From NCBI GenBank assembly GCA_947499305.1, contig CANMNN010000003.1, positions 124,001 through 188,000 on the forward strand: a stretch of 64,000 nucleotides of DNA, given 5' to 3'. The notes beneath the pieces are model-generated. The model made no database searches and had not been told where the DNA came from. It saw nothing but the letters and a program-made list of their open reading frames with translations. The translations under genes and the position numbers were made by a program. This DNA comes from an uncultured Arenicella sp. (GTDB taxonomy: Bacteria; Pseudomonadota; Gammaproteobacteria; Arenicellales; Arenicellaceae). Below are positions 35,962-44,476 of this stretch, in pieces (the first letter of the stretch is position 1; each line of letters begins with the position of its first letter).

Positions 35962-36891
35962 TTATTGGCTGAGGTCGCCAAATACAAACTGCAAACCGTT
36001 TTCCCTAATTTGTTCTTGTTGTTGGTGGCTCAGCACGGCGTTAATTTGATTTGACACATTGGTGTAGCGATCTGAATCCATCAGATTTTTGTGAGAAGTA
36101 GAGTAGCCCATACCTTCTAGTGTAGAACCAATTGGAACCAGAGCAGGCTCAAGCGCTTGAGCTCGCTTAATGATGCTATCGAGTTGGTTGTGTTGATAGT
36201 CATTAAGGTCGCTTACTGATTCTCTGTATGATTCAGTTAAAGATTCAACACTTCTATCGAATAGTTGGTCTGCAATTAGTGCTTCTTGAGTCCGATATTG
36301 TTTCAAATCCTCGGGGTTGAGGAGGTTACGAAGCGAATCCTCATAGCTTTGACGATTGGTCTCTAAATTGGCGTTTAGTTCCTGCTGGCTTGCTTTCCAC
36401 TGATCAATTAACTGTCTTTCTTCAGGTGGCAATTCCGAAGAGTCTTTGCCTAGCAGGCTAAAGTCAATGCTGTCGGTGAATATTTTAGAGTCATTTTGAT
36501 GTTGTTCATCGCTCCTAAGCTTGATTTCTGCAAAGGTCTGAAGCGTTTTAAGCTTCGGGTTAGTAGCGCGCGTCAATATTTTTTTAATATCATCAGGTAT
36601 CACGCTTGGCGCGTTCTTTTTGTCAGCGGTCTCGCCGTTTGATGGTTCTAAGATTTGCTTGCTAAGCACTTGGCTTGCGTTTGTCACGACATCACTGTCT
36701 CGGTTCTGGCGTTCTTGAACGTTGTTCATCGTAGCTATTGGCTTGGCAGCGTTTATCACGTCTTGGTCATTGATTCGGCCGTTTTCTGCCTTGTATTTTA
36801 AGAGTTCTGATGAAGAATTCTCTTTAAATAGGGTCATTAGCGCAAACATGAGCGCAGCGCCGAGTGCCATAAATACGAGATTAGTTTTCAT
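35962..36891 (-). CDS. Membrane-anchored coiled-coil protein of unknown function
   Basis: I do not recognise this 309-residue protein. One N-terminal membrane helix (residues 4-22) is followed by a long, polar, mostly helical region rich in Gln, Glu, Ser and Asn. Several stretches are consistent with coiled coils, such as DQWKASQQELNANLETNRQS. LNPEDLKQYR recalls Spy/CpxP-like LTPEQ motifs, but I would not assign the family. It is divergent from the second sigma factor gene across only about 60 bases, so it may belong to that regulon. Confidence 0.7.
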   Translation of the reverse strand: MKTNLVFMALGAALMFALMTLFKENSSSELLKYKAENGRINDQDVINAAKPIATMNNVQERQNRDSDVVTNASQVLSKQILEPSNGETADKKNAPSVIPDDIKKILTRATNPKLKTLQTFAEIKLRSDEQHQNDSKIFTDSIDFSLLGKDSSELPPEERQLIDQWKASQQELNANLETNRQSYEDSLRNLLNPEDLKQYRTQEALIADQLFDRSVESLTESYRESVSDLNDYQHNQLDSIIKRAQALEPALVPIGSTLEGMGYSTSHKNLMDSDRYTNVSNQINAVLSHQQQEQIRENGLQFVFGDLSQ

Positions 36892-36959
36892 TTCGTTTCC
36901 TTGATCGATAACTTATTACTAAATATAGCGTAAAAATATGAAATTAGTTGCGACGCTCT

Positions 36960-37622
36960 ATGCAATTGGTGCATCTTGATGACATGCAGGCAAATAATGG
37001 TTCGATACAGTATCAGCGTTTTCAGATTCAAGTCTCTGAAAAAGTGCTGAATAAGGCTAAGAGTGGCGATCGCCAGGCTCATGCTGTGCTGTATCAAACG
37101 TACTCGAACGCAGTTTATACACTAGCCTTAGGAATATGTGGTAATTCGGAGTGTGCTGAAGACGTATTACACAATACTTATATTAAACTTATTAATAAGC
37201 TCCCGTCATTTGAAGGCAGGGCACCATTGGGTATGTGGTTAAGGCAGATCGCGGTAAACGAGAGCCTGATGTATATACGTAAGCATAAAAAGCATAAAGC
37301 GGTGGTGTCGAGCGATCAGTACGAATTTATCGAGGACTATCAGCAAAGCGATTATGATCAGGCTTACCCAGCATCATCGGTGGATTTTACCCATCAGTTT
37401 GATCGTCAATCTGATATCCAAGGTTTGCTCAGTAAACTGCCAGAAGACATGAGAACAGTTTTGTGGCTAAAAGAAGTAGAAGGTTACACACATAATGAAA
37501 TAGCTCGTTTGGTTGATAAAACACCGAGCTACTCAAAGTCCGTTGTGTCACGCGCTTTGCAGTTTTTGCGCGAACGCTTGTCACCTCAGGATGATTTAAG
37601 TTATTCGACAGGTAAACAGTAA
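36960..37622 (+). CDS. ECF-type RNA polymerase sigma factor
   Basis: Region 2 is seen in AHAVLYQTYSNAVYTLALGI, CAEDVLHNTYIKLINKLPSF and GMWLRQIAVNESLMYIRKHK. Region 4 is in LPEDMRTVLWLKEVEGYTHN, then EIARLVDKTPSYSKSVVSRA. A roughly 45-residue acidic linker (YEFIEDYQQSDYDQAYP) separates them. I took the ATG; an in-frame TTG four codons earlier and another ATG eight codons later are possible. Its stop codon overlaps the next start by one base. It is the first gene of an operon with a zinc anti-sigma factor. Confidence 0.92.
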   Translation: MQLVHLDDMQANNGSIQYQRFQIQVSEKVLNKAKSGDRQAHAVLYQTYSNAVYTLALGICGNSECAEDVLHNTYIKLINKLPSFEGRAPLGMWLRQIAVNESLMYIRKHKKHKAVVSSDQYEFIEDYQQSDYDQAYPASSVDFTHQFDRQSDIQGLLSKLPEDMRTVLWLKEVEGYTHNEIARLVDKTPSYSKSVVSRALQFLRERLSPQDDLSYSTGKQ

Positions 37623-38296
37623 TGCATGCCAGTATTGATCAATTACTAGAAATTAGAGACGGTGAAGACAGTTCGATGCGCGATCACGTGTCGGAGTGCA
37701 AGCACTGCCAAGCGGCGCTCGCCGAGCTTAATTCATTCCAATCGATGGTCAGCTCGTCTATGTTTGATGGCGCTGACAAAATTCCGAGTGCGGATGCTTG
37801 GAGCCGCATCCAACAGACCTTAGATCTGGAGTCAGAGCTCGATCGACTCGACTCTAACAACGTTGTAAGTATGCCAGCCTACACTGGGGCTCCAACGGCC
37901 GTAAATAACTCACTAACTACTGCTATCTATTCGCTCGCCGCATCAATTGCTTTCGTTGGTGTAATCGGCGTGTTTATGTTTTCAACTCAGCAGAGCACCA
38001 CGCAGCAAACCTTAGCGATGCAAACCAGCATCAATGAACTAATGCTAAATTCCCGTGGTCTCGAACAAGTATTGCAACAAGTGGCACAACAGAATCAAGC
38101 ATTGAGTGTGGCTAATCAGCAAGCCGCCGACAGACTATATTGGCGTTTAAGTAAGGTTGATCAATTGATCAACCAAGCAAGCCCAAGTAATGCCGAACGA
38201 ATGGAAGTGTTGTGGAACGATCGTATCGACGCACTAAATCAACTTAATCAAATTTATTATCAGCATGAGGGTACCTTAGATACCCCTGAGATATAA
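37622..38296 (+). CDS. Membrane anti-sigma factor with ZAS zinc motif
   Basis: Residues 20-29 hold the zinc-binding anti-sigma motif His22-x3-Cys26-x2-Cys29 (RDHVSECKHC). A single membrane helix lies near residues 101-120 (AIYSLAASIAFVGVIGVFMF). The C-terminal 100 residues are Gln- and Asn-rich and look like a periplasmic coiled coil (LEQVLQQVAQQNQALSVANQ). It overlaps the sigma gene by one base, the classic cotranslated pair. It should hold the sigma factor at the membrane until a periplasmic or redox signal arrives. Confidence 0.88.
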   Translation: MHASIDQLLEIRDGEDSSMRDHVSECKHCQAALAELNSFQSMVSSSMFDGADKIPSADAWSRIQQTLDLESELDRLDSNNVVSMPAYTGAPTAVNNSLTTAIYSLAASIAFVGVIGVFMFSTQQSTTQQTLAMQTSINELMLNSRGLEQVLQQVAQQNQALSVANQQAADRLYWRLSKVDQLINQASPSNAERMEVLWNDRIDALNQLNQIYYQHEGTLDTPEI

Positions 38297-38297
38297 G

Positions 38298-38807
38298 ATG
38301 CCCTTCAAATTTAAGGTAATTAGAATGAACTTATTAATTAAAATTGCGACGTTAACTTGGCTCAGCCTAATGACTATTGCACCGGTACTTGCTGGCGATA
38401 GTGACGAGGAGCTGCGCCATGAAATAAGCTTTCTTGCTAAAAAACTTTTAGATAAAAGTGGTGGCGACTCAGTAACCATTGAACAGCCTGCATATATGAA
38501 GCCGTTTATTGGAATCTGTTCTGATGTTAGTCGCCGGGGTGTAAAGCTTACCTGTATTACTCCGGGGGCCAACGCTAGTAAGGCCGGTTTGAAGACAGGT
38601 GACTTGATCACATCGATCAATGGTATCGAAATGTCTACTTCAAGCTCTAGAGAGTCCGAAAACGCCTTTTATGGAATCACTAAGACCATGAAAACCGGCG
38701 ATGAACTGGTGATGAAGCTTGTTCGTAAAGGAGAAAAGAGAACGATAACGGCAATCGTCGGTGATATCGGCCAACCTGCTTATACTTTGACCGTTAGTAA
38801 AAAGTAG
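38298..38807 (+). CDS. Periplasmic PDZ-domain protein
   Basis: The protein has a signal peptide (LLIKIATLTWLSLMTIAPVLA) and then a single PDZ domain near residues 65-160, with GVKLTCITPGANASKAGLKT, GDLITSINGIEMST and a typical C-terminal strand. There is no protease domain. A Met at residue 10 (38325), preceded by AAGG, may be the true start. It follows the anti-sigma gene by one base. PDZ domains bind exposed C termini, so it may bind unfolded outer-membrane proteins or the anti-sigma factor's periplasmic tail. Confidence 0.85.
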   Translation: MPFKFKVIRMNLLIKIATLTWLSLMTIAPVLAGDSDEELRHEISFLAKKLLDKSGGDSVTIEQPAYMKPFIGICSDVSRRGVKLTCITPGANASKAGLKTGDLITSINGIEMSTSSSRESENAFYGITKTMKTGDELVMKLVRKGEKRTITAIVGDIGQPAYTLTVSKK

Positions 38808-38811
38808 AGCG

Positions 38812-39501
38812 ATGAAAACTGTCGGCCTGATCGGTGGTATGAGCTGGGAGAGTACTTCAAGCTACTATCAACTTATCAACCAAGGAGTTAAGGATGCGCT
38901 AGGCGGATTGCACTCAGCTAAGCTTGTGTTGATCAGTTTGGATTTTGCTGAGATTGAAGCGTTGCAGTCTTCAGGCAATTGGGGTCAAGCCGCTAAAATG
39001 CTGATTGATGCGGCTTTGCGTCTCGAAGCCGCTGGTGCAGATGCGATAATGGTATGTACTAATACAATGCACAAAGTGGCCGAGGACCTAGAAGCCTCAA
39101 TTGACTTGCCGCTACTTCATATCGCCGACGCTACAGCGACAGTACTGGTTGAGAACGGTATTGAAACAGTAGCTCTGCTAGGTACTGCCTTCACGATGGA
39201 GGAGGACTTTTATATTGGGCGTTTGGCTCGACGAGGCCTAAACGTTATTACACCGATTGAAAACGAGAGGGAATTGGTTCACAAGGTTATCTATCAAGAA
39301 CTATGTGTTGGCGAAATACGAGAGGAGTCCCGCCTAGCTTACTTATCTATTATTAAAGGTCTTGCTGAGAAGGGCGCTCAAGCGATTATTCTTGGGTGTA
39401 CAGAAATTGGATTGCTGGTTTCGCAAGACCACACTGATATTGAGCTATACGACACAACAGCGATTCATGCGCGAGCGGCGGTAGAGTTTATCCTTAGCTA
39501 A
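38812..39501 (+). CDS. Aspartate/glutamate racemase family protein
   Basis: The 229-residue protein matches the cofactor-independent racemases of the YgeA type: MKTVGLIGGMSWESTSSYYQ at the N terminus, the first catalytic Cys in MVCTNTMHK and the second in ILGCTEIGLL. It probably interconverts L- and D-forms of an acidic or other amino acid, in the cytoplasm. The start is 4 bases after the PDZ gene stop, so it appears to ride on the sigma operon transcript, although the functional link is not clear. Confidence 0.93.
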   Translation: MKTVGLIGGMSWESTSSYYQLINQGVKDALGGLHSAKLVLISLDFAEIEALQSSGNWGQAAKMLIDAALRLEAAGADAIMVCTNTMHKVAEDLEASIDLPLLHIADATATVLVENGIETVALLGTAFTMEEDFYIGRLARRGLNVITPIENERELVHKVIYQELCVGEIREESRLAYLSIIKGLAEKGAQAIILGCTEIGLLVSQDHTDIELYDTTAIHARAAVEFILS

Positions 39502-39866
39502 GAATAAGTGGATTCTTGTTCTACGCTCGCTCTTGCAACTTGTTGTGCAACTTCATCGCTTAAGCGTGTATCGACCATACTCAGCTTGATTTGGGTTTTG
39601 ATTTTTTTGTAGAGTTGGCTTAATTCTTCGTTGTCGCTTGATTTAGTCAACGACGATACCTGTTTCAATACGTCATCCGCCCGCAAGTCAATTATTACTC
39701 GCTCATCTCTATTAGCGATATGAGCAAAAATTGAAATCAACACCAAGGCACGCTTATTGAGCCAATCAATTTTGATATTTGATAGGTCAATTTTCTTAGT
39801 TATTTGTGAGTTTTTCTCGTTGCCCTGAGTCAGCGATATGTCATGGTTGAGTCGAGTGTTTATCAT
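39498..39866 (-). CDS. Hypothetical protein
   Basis: I do not recognise this 122-residue protein. It lacks a signal peptide and membrane segments and contains a possible alpha-helical C-terminal half (residues 62-110). A central stretch, NKRALVLISIFAHIANRDER, is hydrophobic. The stop region overlaps the racemase stop by four bases on the opposite strand. The reading frame has no obvious codon bias against its being real, but no homologue comes to mind. Confidence 0.6.
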   Translation of the reverse strand: MINTRLNHDISLTQGNEKNSQITKKIDLSNIKIDWLNKRALVLISIFAHIANRDERVIIDLRADDVLKQVSSLTKSSDNEELSQLYKKIKTQIKLSMVDTRLSDEVAQQVARASVEQESTYS

Positions 39867-40153
39867 TTTTTTAGCGTGTTCTGAGTTGAACCTGAATTAA
39901 ATCAGTGACAACAGCAACCGACAATAATCCATTAGGATTAGATCGTTTGAGTTAGATCGGCGGGTTTAGATGGAAATCGACATTAGGTTTTCTGGTTGAA
40001 GCATGGCTAAACTATCGCGAAAGTAGCTAGCACTCTATCCGAATGCAGGTTTTGCCATGAGTCGTAGAACTAAGAGCTGTTTTGCTTACATGTCGCGATG
40101 CTTATGGTAACTTAAGCTAACACTTTTTATCGCAACCCCCGAGATCATTAAAC

Positions 40154-41569
40154 TTGTTACATCAAATTGTTACCTCCATCAACGATGTTTTATGGGGTTA
40201 TATCTTGGTCTCGCTGCTGATCGTCGCCGGACTCTGGTTTACGCTTAAGCTAGGTGTGCTTCAAATACGCGATTTCAGGCACAGCCTTTCTCTCATCTAT
40301 ACAAGCCGTGTTTCGGATGGTTCTGGTATCAGCTCATTTCAGGCGTTGTGCACGAGTCTGTCAGCAAGAGTGGGAACCGGGAATCTTGCAGGTGTAGCAA
40401 TCGCAATTTCACTAGGTGGCCCCGGGGCTGTATTTTGGATGTGGGTAATTGCGCTTATCGGTATGGCAACTGCGTTTGCTGAATCGGCCTTGGCTCAAGT
40501 CTACAAAGTGAAAAATCGCGATGGGCAGTATCGCGGAGGCCCAGCCTACTATATTCGAAATGGCTTAGGGATTCCCTGGCTTGCAGCTTTGTTTTCGCTT
40601 TCATTGCTGTTTGGCTATGTGTTTGTATTTAGCGCAACCCAAGCAAATACTATTGCGGACGCCCTAGAGCATAGCTATGCGGTCCCGGAGCTAAATACAG
40701 CCATTGTTTTGGTGGCTCTCGCCGCAATTGTCGTTGTTGGTGGTTTGCGTTCAATCGCGCGATTCTCAGAAATAGTTGTGCCGATTATGAGCCTTTTATT
40801 TGTGACTACGGCGATAGTCATAACCGTTGTCAATTTTTCAGAAATCCCTCGTTTGCTTGGCCTGATTGTTAGCTCCGCATTTGGTTTGCAAGAAGCCGGC
40901 TCAGGAACCATCGCCATGGCAATCAAAATTGGAATCCAACGAGGCTTATTTTCTAATGAGGCTGGTGCTGGTAGTGTGCCTCAGGCAGCGGCAAGCGCCT
41001 CGCCCAAACCAAACCACCCGGCTGTTCAAGGGTATATTCAAATGCTAGGTGTATTGGTCGATACCTTGGTGATTTGTAGTTGTACTGCCATTGTTATATT
41101 ACTTGCCGGTGATGCAGCGACAAATGGCACCCAAGAAGGTATTGCGATAACACAGCAGGCTATGCAAGTGCACTTAGGTTGGTTTGGAGGGCATTTCGTC
41201 GCAATAGCAATTACATTGTTTGGCTTTACTTCCATTGTCGCAAACTATGCGTACGCCGAAAGCAATCTGCATTTTTTCAGGCTTGATAGTCGAGTCGGAA
41301 GGGTGGTTTTCACATTGATTTTTTTGAGCATGATGTTTTTAGGCACTCGTCTTGAATTAAGAACAATGTGGGCAACAGCAGATATGGCGTTCGGGTTTAT
41401 GGCATTGATCAACGTGGCCGCAATATTAGCGCTTAGCCCCACCGTATTTGCATTGTTAAATGATTATCGTATGAAACGATCTATTGCCAATTCTGGCCAA
41501 GTTGATGATATTAAGTTTTCTGCTGAAGATTGTGACTTACAGGGGAAGGTGGATTCGAAAATTTGGTAG
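40154..41569 (+). CDS. Sodium:alanine symporter family protein (AGCS)
   Basis: The 471-residue protein has about ten hydrophobic helices. The AGCS family features are present: SINDVLWGYILVSLLIVAGL and TLKLGVLQIRDFRHSLSLIY at the N terminus, then ISSFQALCTSLSARVGTGNLAG and GLFSNEAGAGSVPQAAASAS. It imports alanine or glycine with sodium. The start is a TTG, chosen because the residue pattern matches the family N terminus and GAG lies about ten bases upstream. I looked for a glycine riboswitch in the 287-base leader and saw none. Confidence 0.93.
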   Translation: MLHQIVTSINDVLWGYILVSLLIVAGLWFTLKLGVLQIRDFRHSLSLIYTSRVSDGSGISSFQALCTSLSARVGTGNLAGVAIAISLGGPGAVFWMWVIALIGMATAFAESALAQVYKVKNRDGQYRGGPAYYIRNGLGIPWLAALFSLSLLFGYVFVFSATQANTIADALEHSYAVPELNTAIVLVALAAIVVVGGLRSIARFSEIVVPIMSLLFVTTAIVITVVNFSEIPRLLGLIVSSAFGLQEAGSGTIAMAIKIGIQRGLFSNEAGAGSVPQAAASASPKPNHPAVQGYIQMLGVLVDTLVICSCTAIVILLAGDAATNGTQEGIAITQQAMQVHLGWFGGHFVAIAITLFGFTSIVANYAYAESNLHFFRLDSRVGRVVFTLIFLSMMFLGTRLELRTMWATADMAFGFMALINVAAILALSPTVFALLNDYRMKRSIANSGQVDDIKFSAEDCDLQGKVDSKIW

Positions 41570-41598
41570 CTCCGACTAACCTTTTCTCACCATATTTA

Positions 41599-41628
41599 TT
41601 GATATATACTTGATTTATCAAGTATGTA
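41599..41628 (+). promoter_or_regulatory. marR promoter with overlapping operator palindrome
   Basis: TTGATA (41599-41604) and TATGTA (41623-41628) are 18 bases apart, and between them lies the perfect palindrome ATACTTGATTTATCAAGTAT (41606-41625). The palindrome occupies the whole spacer, as in classical repressible promoters. MarR proteins bind such 16-20 base palindromes, so autorepression by the MarR encoded directly downstream is likely. Confidence 0.7.
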
Positions 41629-41643
41629 TGTGGATTGAAATAT

Positions 41644-42069
41644 ATGAGTAATCATAATCAGGCAGCCGAAATGCTGCTAAGCCAGTCGGTGCTTTTTGCG
41701 AAGCTGCAACGTCGTTTAGATAATCAATTAAGTATTCACGGTATTAGCTTTAAGGAATACCTAATTCTTAAATGCTTGTACGATGCGCCTGAACACTTGC
41801 TAAGACGTATTGAACTAGCCGAATTGATTGGAGTTACGGCGTCTGGAGTTACACGTTTATTGGCGCCAATGGAGAAAAATCGTTTAGTAGAAAAACGCGC
41901 AAACCCTCGTGACGCGCGAGTTAGCTTGGTGATGCTATCTCCGGGTGGACAAACCCTATTCGAGAACGCAAAAACGGTCTTTGACCATTCGGCTGAACAG
42001 CTAACAAGTAATTTGACCGAGCGTCAATTGGAAACACTCAGTCAATTAGTATCGCGTATCGGTAATTAA
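41644..42069 (+). CDS. MarR family transcriptional regulator
   Basis: The 141-residue protein has the MarR winged helix: FKEYLILKCLYDAPEHLLRR, then ELAELIGVTASGVTRLLAPM, and the wing NRLVEKRANPRDARVSLVML. It is a cytoplasmic dimeric repressor of a stress, drug or aromatic-acid response type. I chose the ATG rather than the TTG three codons earlier. The neighbours are the AGCS symporter upstream and a convergent P450 gene; which it regulates besides itself is not clear. Confidence 0.93.
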   Translation: MSNHNQAAEMLLSQSVLFAKLQRRLDNQLSIHGISFKEYLILKCLYDAPEHLLRRIELAELIGVTASGVTRLLAPMEKNRLVEKRANPRDARVSLVMLSPGGQTLFENAKTVFDHSAEQLTSNLTERQLETLSQLVSRIGN

Positions 42070-42098
42070 GGGTTGAGAAATGCCCTTAAATTGTCGAA

Positions 42099-43418
42099 TC
42101 AGCTGATAGCTCTCAAAATTAACGGAAGCTGGTCCGATGGTTTACCTATCGGTGCAGGAGCGTAGGGCATTTCGTAACCATTGGGTACTTCTAACTTATA
42201 GTTCTTGAGTAAATGGAACAGAATGAGCTTTACTTGTAACTCAGCAAATTTGATACCGAGGCATTTATGCGCGCCGCCACCGAATGGAATCCAGGCGTGC
42301 TTGTGGTTTCTATCTTCTGCCCGTTCTTTATTAAACCGTTCAGGGTCAAATTTCTCTGGCTCAGTCCAAATTTCTGGCATGCGGTGTGTGAAGTAAGGGC
42401 TCACAAATACTTGCTCACCCCTTTTAATCTCATAGCCTTCGAACTGGCAATCTTTAATTGCTGCGCGGGGTATTGTAGGGAGTGGAGGATATAATCTAAG
42501 CGCTTCTTTTAATACCAATCCCGCTGCGTCGAACGCTGGCATTTCACTATAGGCCAAGCTGTCACCACCGTGCTGCATGATCTCAGCACGTATTTTTTCT
42601 TGCCATTCTGGGTTTTTTGCTAAGGCGAAGCAGACTGAAGAAAGAGAGCTTGTCGTCGTGTCATGTGCGGCCATCATAAGAAAGATAATGTGGTCGATAA
42701 TATCTTGCTTACTAAAACCTTCGCCGTCGTCGCTCTGTGCTCGGCTAATCTCTGCGAACATGTCGGTGTCGTCAGAGGCTTGCTTGCCTTCTACTCGCGA
42801 ACCAAAATACTCTTCTAGAAAAGCGCGGCCTTCTAAGCCTTTTTGATACTTGTTGCCAAACATCGGATAGCGCACAACGACCATTGACGCATCGACCACG
42901 TCAACAAACGCTGTGTTCACTTTACCCGCTTCGTTACTTAAGTTTTCTCCAATGAAAATCTTAGAGGCTAAACTAAGTGTTAAGTCTTTGATAGCAGGGT
43001 AAAAATGAAAGTCTTTTTGTAAGCCCCAGCCTGCCATTGTTGAGGCAATGTCCGGGTTCATACTATCTACATATGATTCCAGCGCATGTGCTTTAAAAGG
43101 GGCGCCCATGAGACGGCGGTGGTAGCGGTGCTCATCGCCATCGCGAAGCATTAAACCATTCGGGAAGAGCTTTTCAAGAGATTTGTTCCACGCCTTACGG
43201 CTGGAGAAGTTTTTTTCACGATCTAGTAACACAAACTCGTTGCCGTTAGGGCTAAGCAGGTGAATCGCCTTGGCATTTAGAAAATTATTGTAATAAACCG
43301 GGCCATACTTCTCATGCATCTCATCAAAGAGATGGTTACAGTTTTTGATGAACTTAAAAACATGCCCAAAAACGGGTAAACCGCTTTCGCCAGGAATGGA
43401 TTTCAATGGAGCACTCAT
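42099..43418 (-). CDS. Cytochrome P450
   Basis: The 439-residue P450 has the heme-ligand motif FGGGAHKCLG with the axial Cys at 386. The I-helix motif is AAHDTTTSS, the ExxR motif is EALRLYPP, and PERF lies before the heme loop. It opens PGESGLPVFGHVFKFIK, a proline-rich hinge, and has no membrane anchor. The arrangement recalls the CYP120/CYP26-type group that oxidises retinoid- or lipid-like molecules, but substrate is unknown. No ferredoxin or reductase gene is nearby. A 14-base palindrome lies upstream. Confidence 0.93.
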   Translation of the reverse strand: MSAPLKSIPGESGLPVFGHVFKFIKNCNHLFDEMHEKYGPVYYNNFLNAKAIHLLSPNGNEFVLLDREKNFSSRKAWNKSLEKLFPNGLMLRDGDEHRYHRRLMGAPFKAHALESYVDSMNPDIASTMAGWGLQKDFHFYPAIKDLTLSLASKIFIGENLSNEAGKVNTAFVDVVDASMVVVRYPMFGNKYQKGLEGRAFLEEYFGSRVEGKQASDDTDMFAEISRAQSDDGEGFSKQDIIDHIIFLMMAAHDTTTSSLSSVCFALAKNPEWQEKIRAEIMQHGGDSLAYSEMPAFDAAGLVLKEALRLYPPLPTIPRAAIKDCQFEGYEIKRGEQVFVSPYFTHRMPEIWTEPEKFDPERFNKERAEDRNHKHAWIPFGGGAHKCLGIKFAELQVKLILFHLLKNYKLEVPNGYEMPYAPAPIGKPSDQLPLILRAIS

Positions 43419-43542
43419 GAGATAATCTGTGGTTAAATACTAGTGGACATAATGTATCTCAAAACACGATGGTATATGTGAACTTAGCGGTAATAATCCC
43501 AAAAATTTACATGGCGAATATTTGTGTTGATTCACTTGAACC

Positions 43543-43556
43543 CGCTCACGTGAGCG
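43543..43556. promoter_or_regulatory. 14-base palindrome in the P450/RDD divergent region
   Basis: CGCTCACGTGAGCG is a perfect palindrome about 28 bases before the RDD ATG and about 125 bases before the P450 start. It is centred on CACGTG. It could be an operator for either gene or a small stem; no adjacent regulator apart from the convergent MarR is present, and the MarR operator is unlike it. Confidence 0.45.
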
Positions 43557-43583
43557 AATCGGCGCTCTAGAACTGCATTACTT

Positions 43584-44390
43584 ATGGATATTGAAGAAGA
43601 TAAGAATTACGTTACCTCTTACGCATTTGGAGTGAATCCGGATTTGATCGGTAAACCTCTCGCGAGTGCGTCTAGACGCCTTTGGGCAATCTTTATTGAT
43701 TTCATTATCGTTAGTTCTCTGACCTTAATGAGCACAACCATCATGGCGATGTGTGTATTTTTGGTCTCGTTGATCGGTTTTCGAAAGGCGCGTAAGGAAG
43801 AACTAAACGAACCAGCGCCAACGATGTTGCCCAATGTTTTTATCACCATGGCCGTGTTATCAGCCATGGTTGTTCTTGCCTCCGTTTCAATTAATTCGGT
43901 AAGCTCCGAGATAAGCAGCTGGAGTTGGAGTGCTAGTAGCGATGATGACGAGCCCGAATTTGACGCATCAAAACAGGAACCGAGTGACGAAGTAGCTCAA
44001 GGTGATGGTGCCGAGAACACTGATGGCAGCCCTCAGGAACCGGCGAAAGAAGACCTCAGCCTTATCGCTTGGACACAAGCAGCGTTAGCTGATCTTGGTT
44101 TAGGGTTTGGTTGGGCGGCACTCTATTTTAGTGTGTTTACGGCGTGGTTTAGGGGACAAACTCTGGGCAAGATGTTGCTCGGTTTGCGTGTTATGAAAAT
44201 CGACGGAAAGCCGATAACTCTATGGGAAAGTTTTGGTCGATATGGTGGCTATAGTGCTGGCTTAGCGACTGGTTTGCTGGGGTTTATGCAAATTATGTGG
44301 GATCCAAATAGACAGGCCATTCATGACAAAATTTCTGAGACTGTTGTCCTAAGTTTACGAAGCTCAGACCGAGCCAGTTCTTCGAGCTAA
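43584..44390 (+). CDS. RDD family membrane protein with acidic loop
   Basis: The 268-residue protein has the RDD signature in SRRLWAIFIDFIIVS at residues 30-44 and the C-terminal GQTLGKMLLGLRVMKIDGKP, followed by DPNRQAIHDKISETVV. About four helices are present. An unusual acidic, low-complexity stretch (residues 119-157, many Asp, Glu, Ser) interrupts helices 2 and 3, which the typical RDD protein lacks. Function is unknown; some RDD proteins are implicated in sodium or osmolyte export. Confidence 0.87.
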   Translation: MDIEEDKNYVTSYAFGVNPDLIGKPLASASRRLWAIFIDFIIVSSLTLMSTTIMAMCVFLVSLIGFRKARKEELNEPAPTMLPNVFITMAVLSAMVVLASVSINSVSSEISSWSWSASSDDDEPEFDASKQEPSDEVAQGDGAENTDGSPQEPAKEDLSLIAWTQAALADLGLGFGWAALYFSVFTAWFRGQTLGKMLLGLRVMKIDGKPITLWESFGRYGGYSAGLATGLLGFMQIMWDPNRQAIHDKISETVVLSLRSSDRASSSS

Positions 44391-44476
44391 GCTATAGATG
44401 CGCAATCGCTTGCGCCGCCATCATCGCTTAAGCTAGTCTTGTTGTTAACAGCCAAGCTGTTCAATGCTTATTGGAA

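Noticed and set aside
40000-40153. Possible glycine riboswitch upstream of the AGCS symporter
   Set aside because: AGCS genes often carry one, but I could not find the characteristic conserved core segments or a tandem aptamer pattern in this leader.
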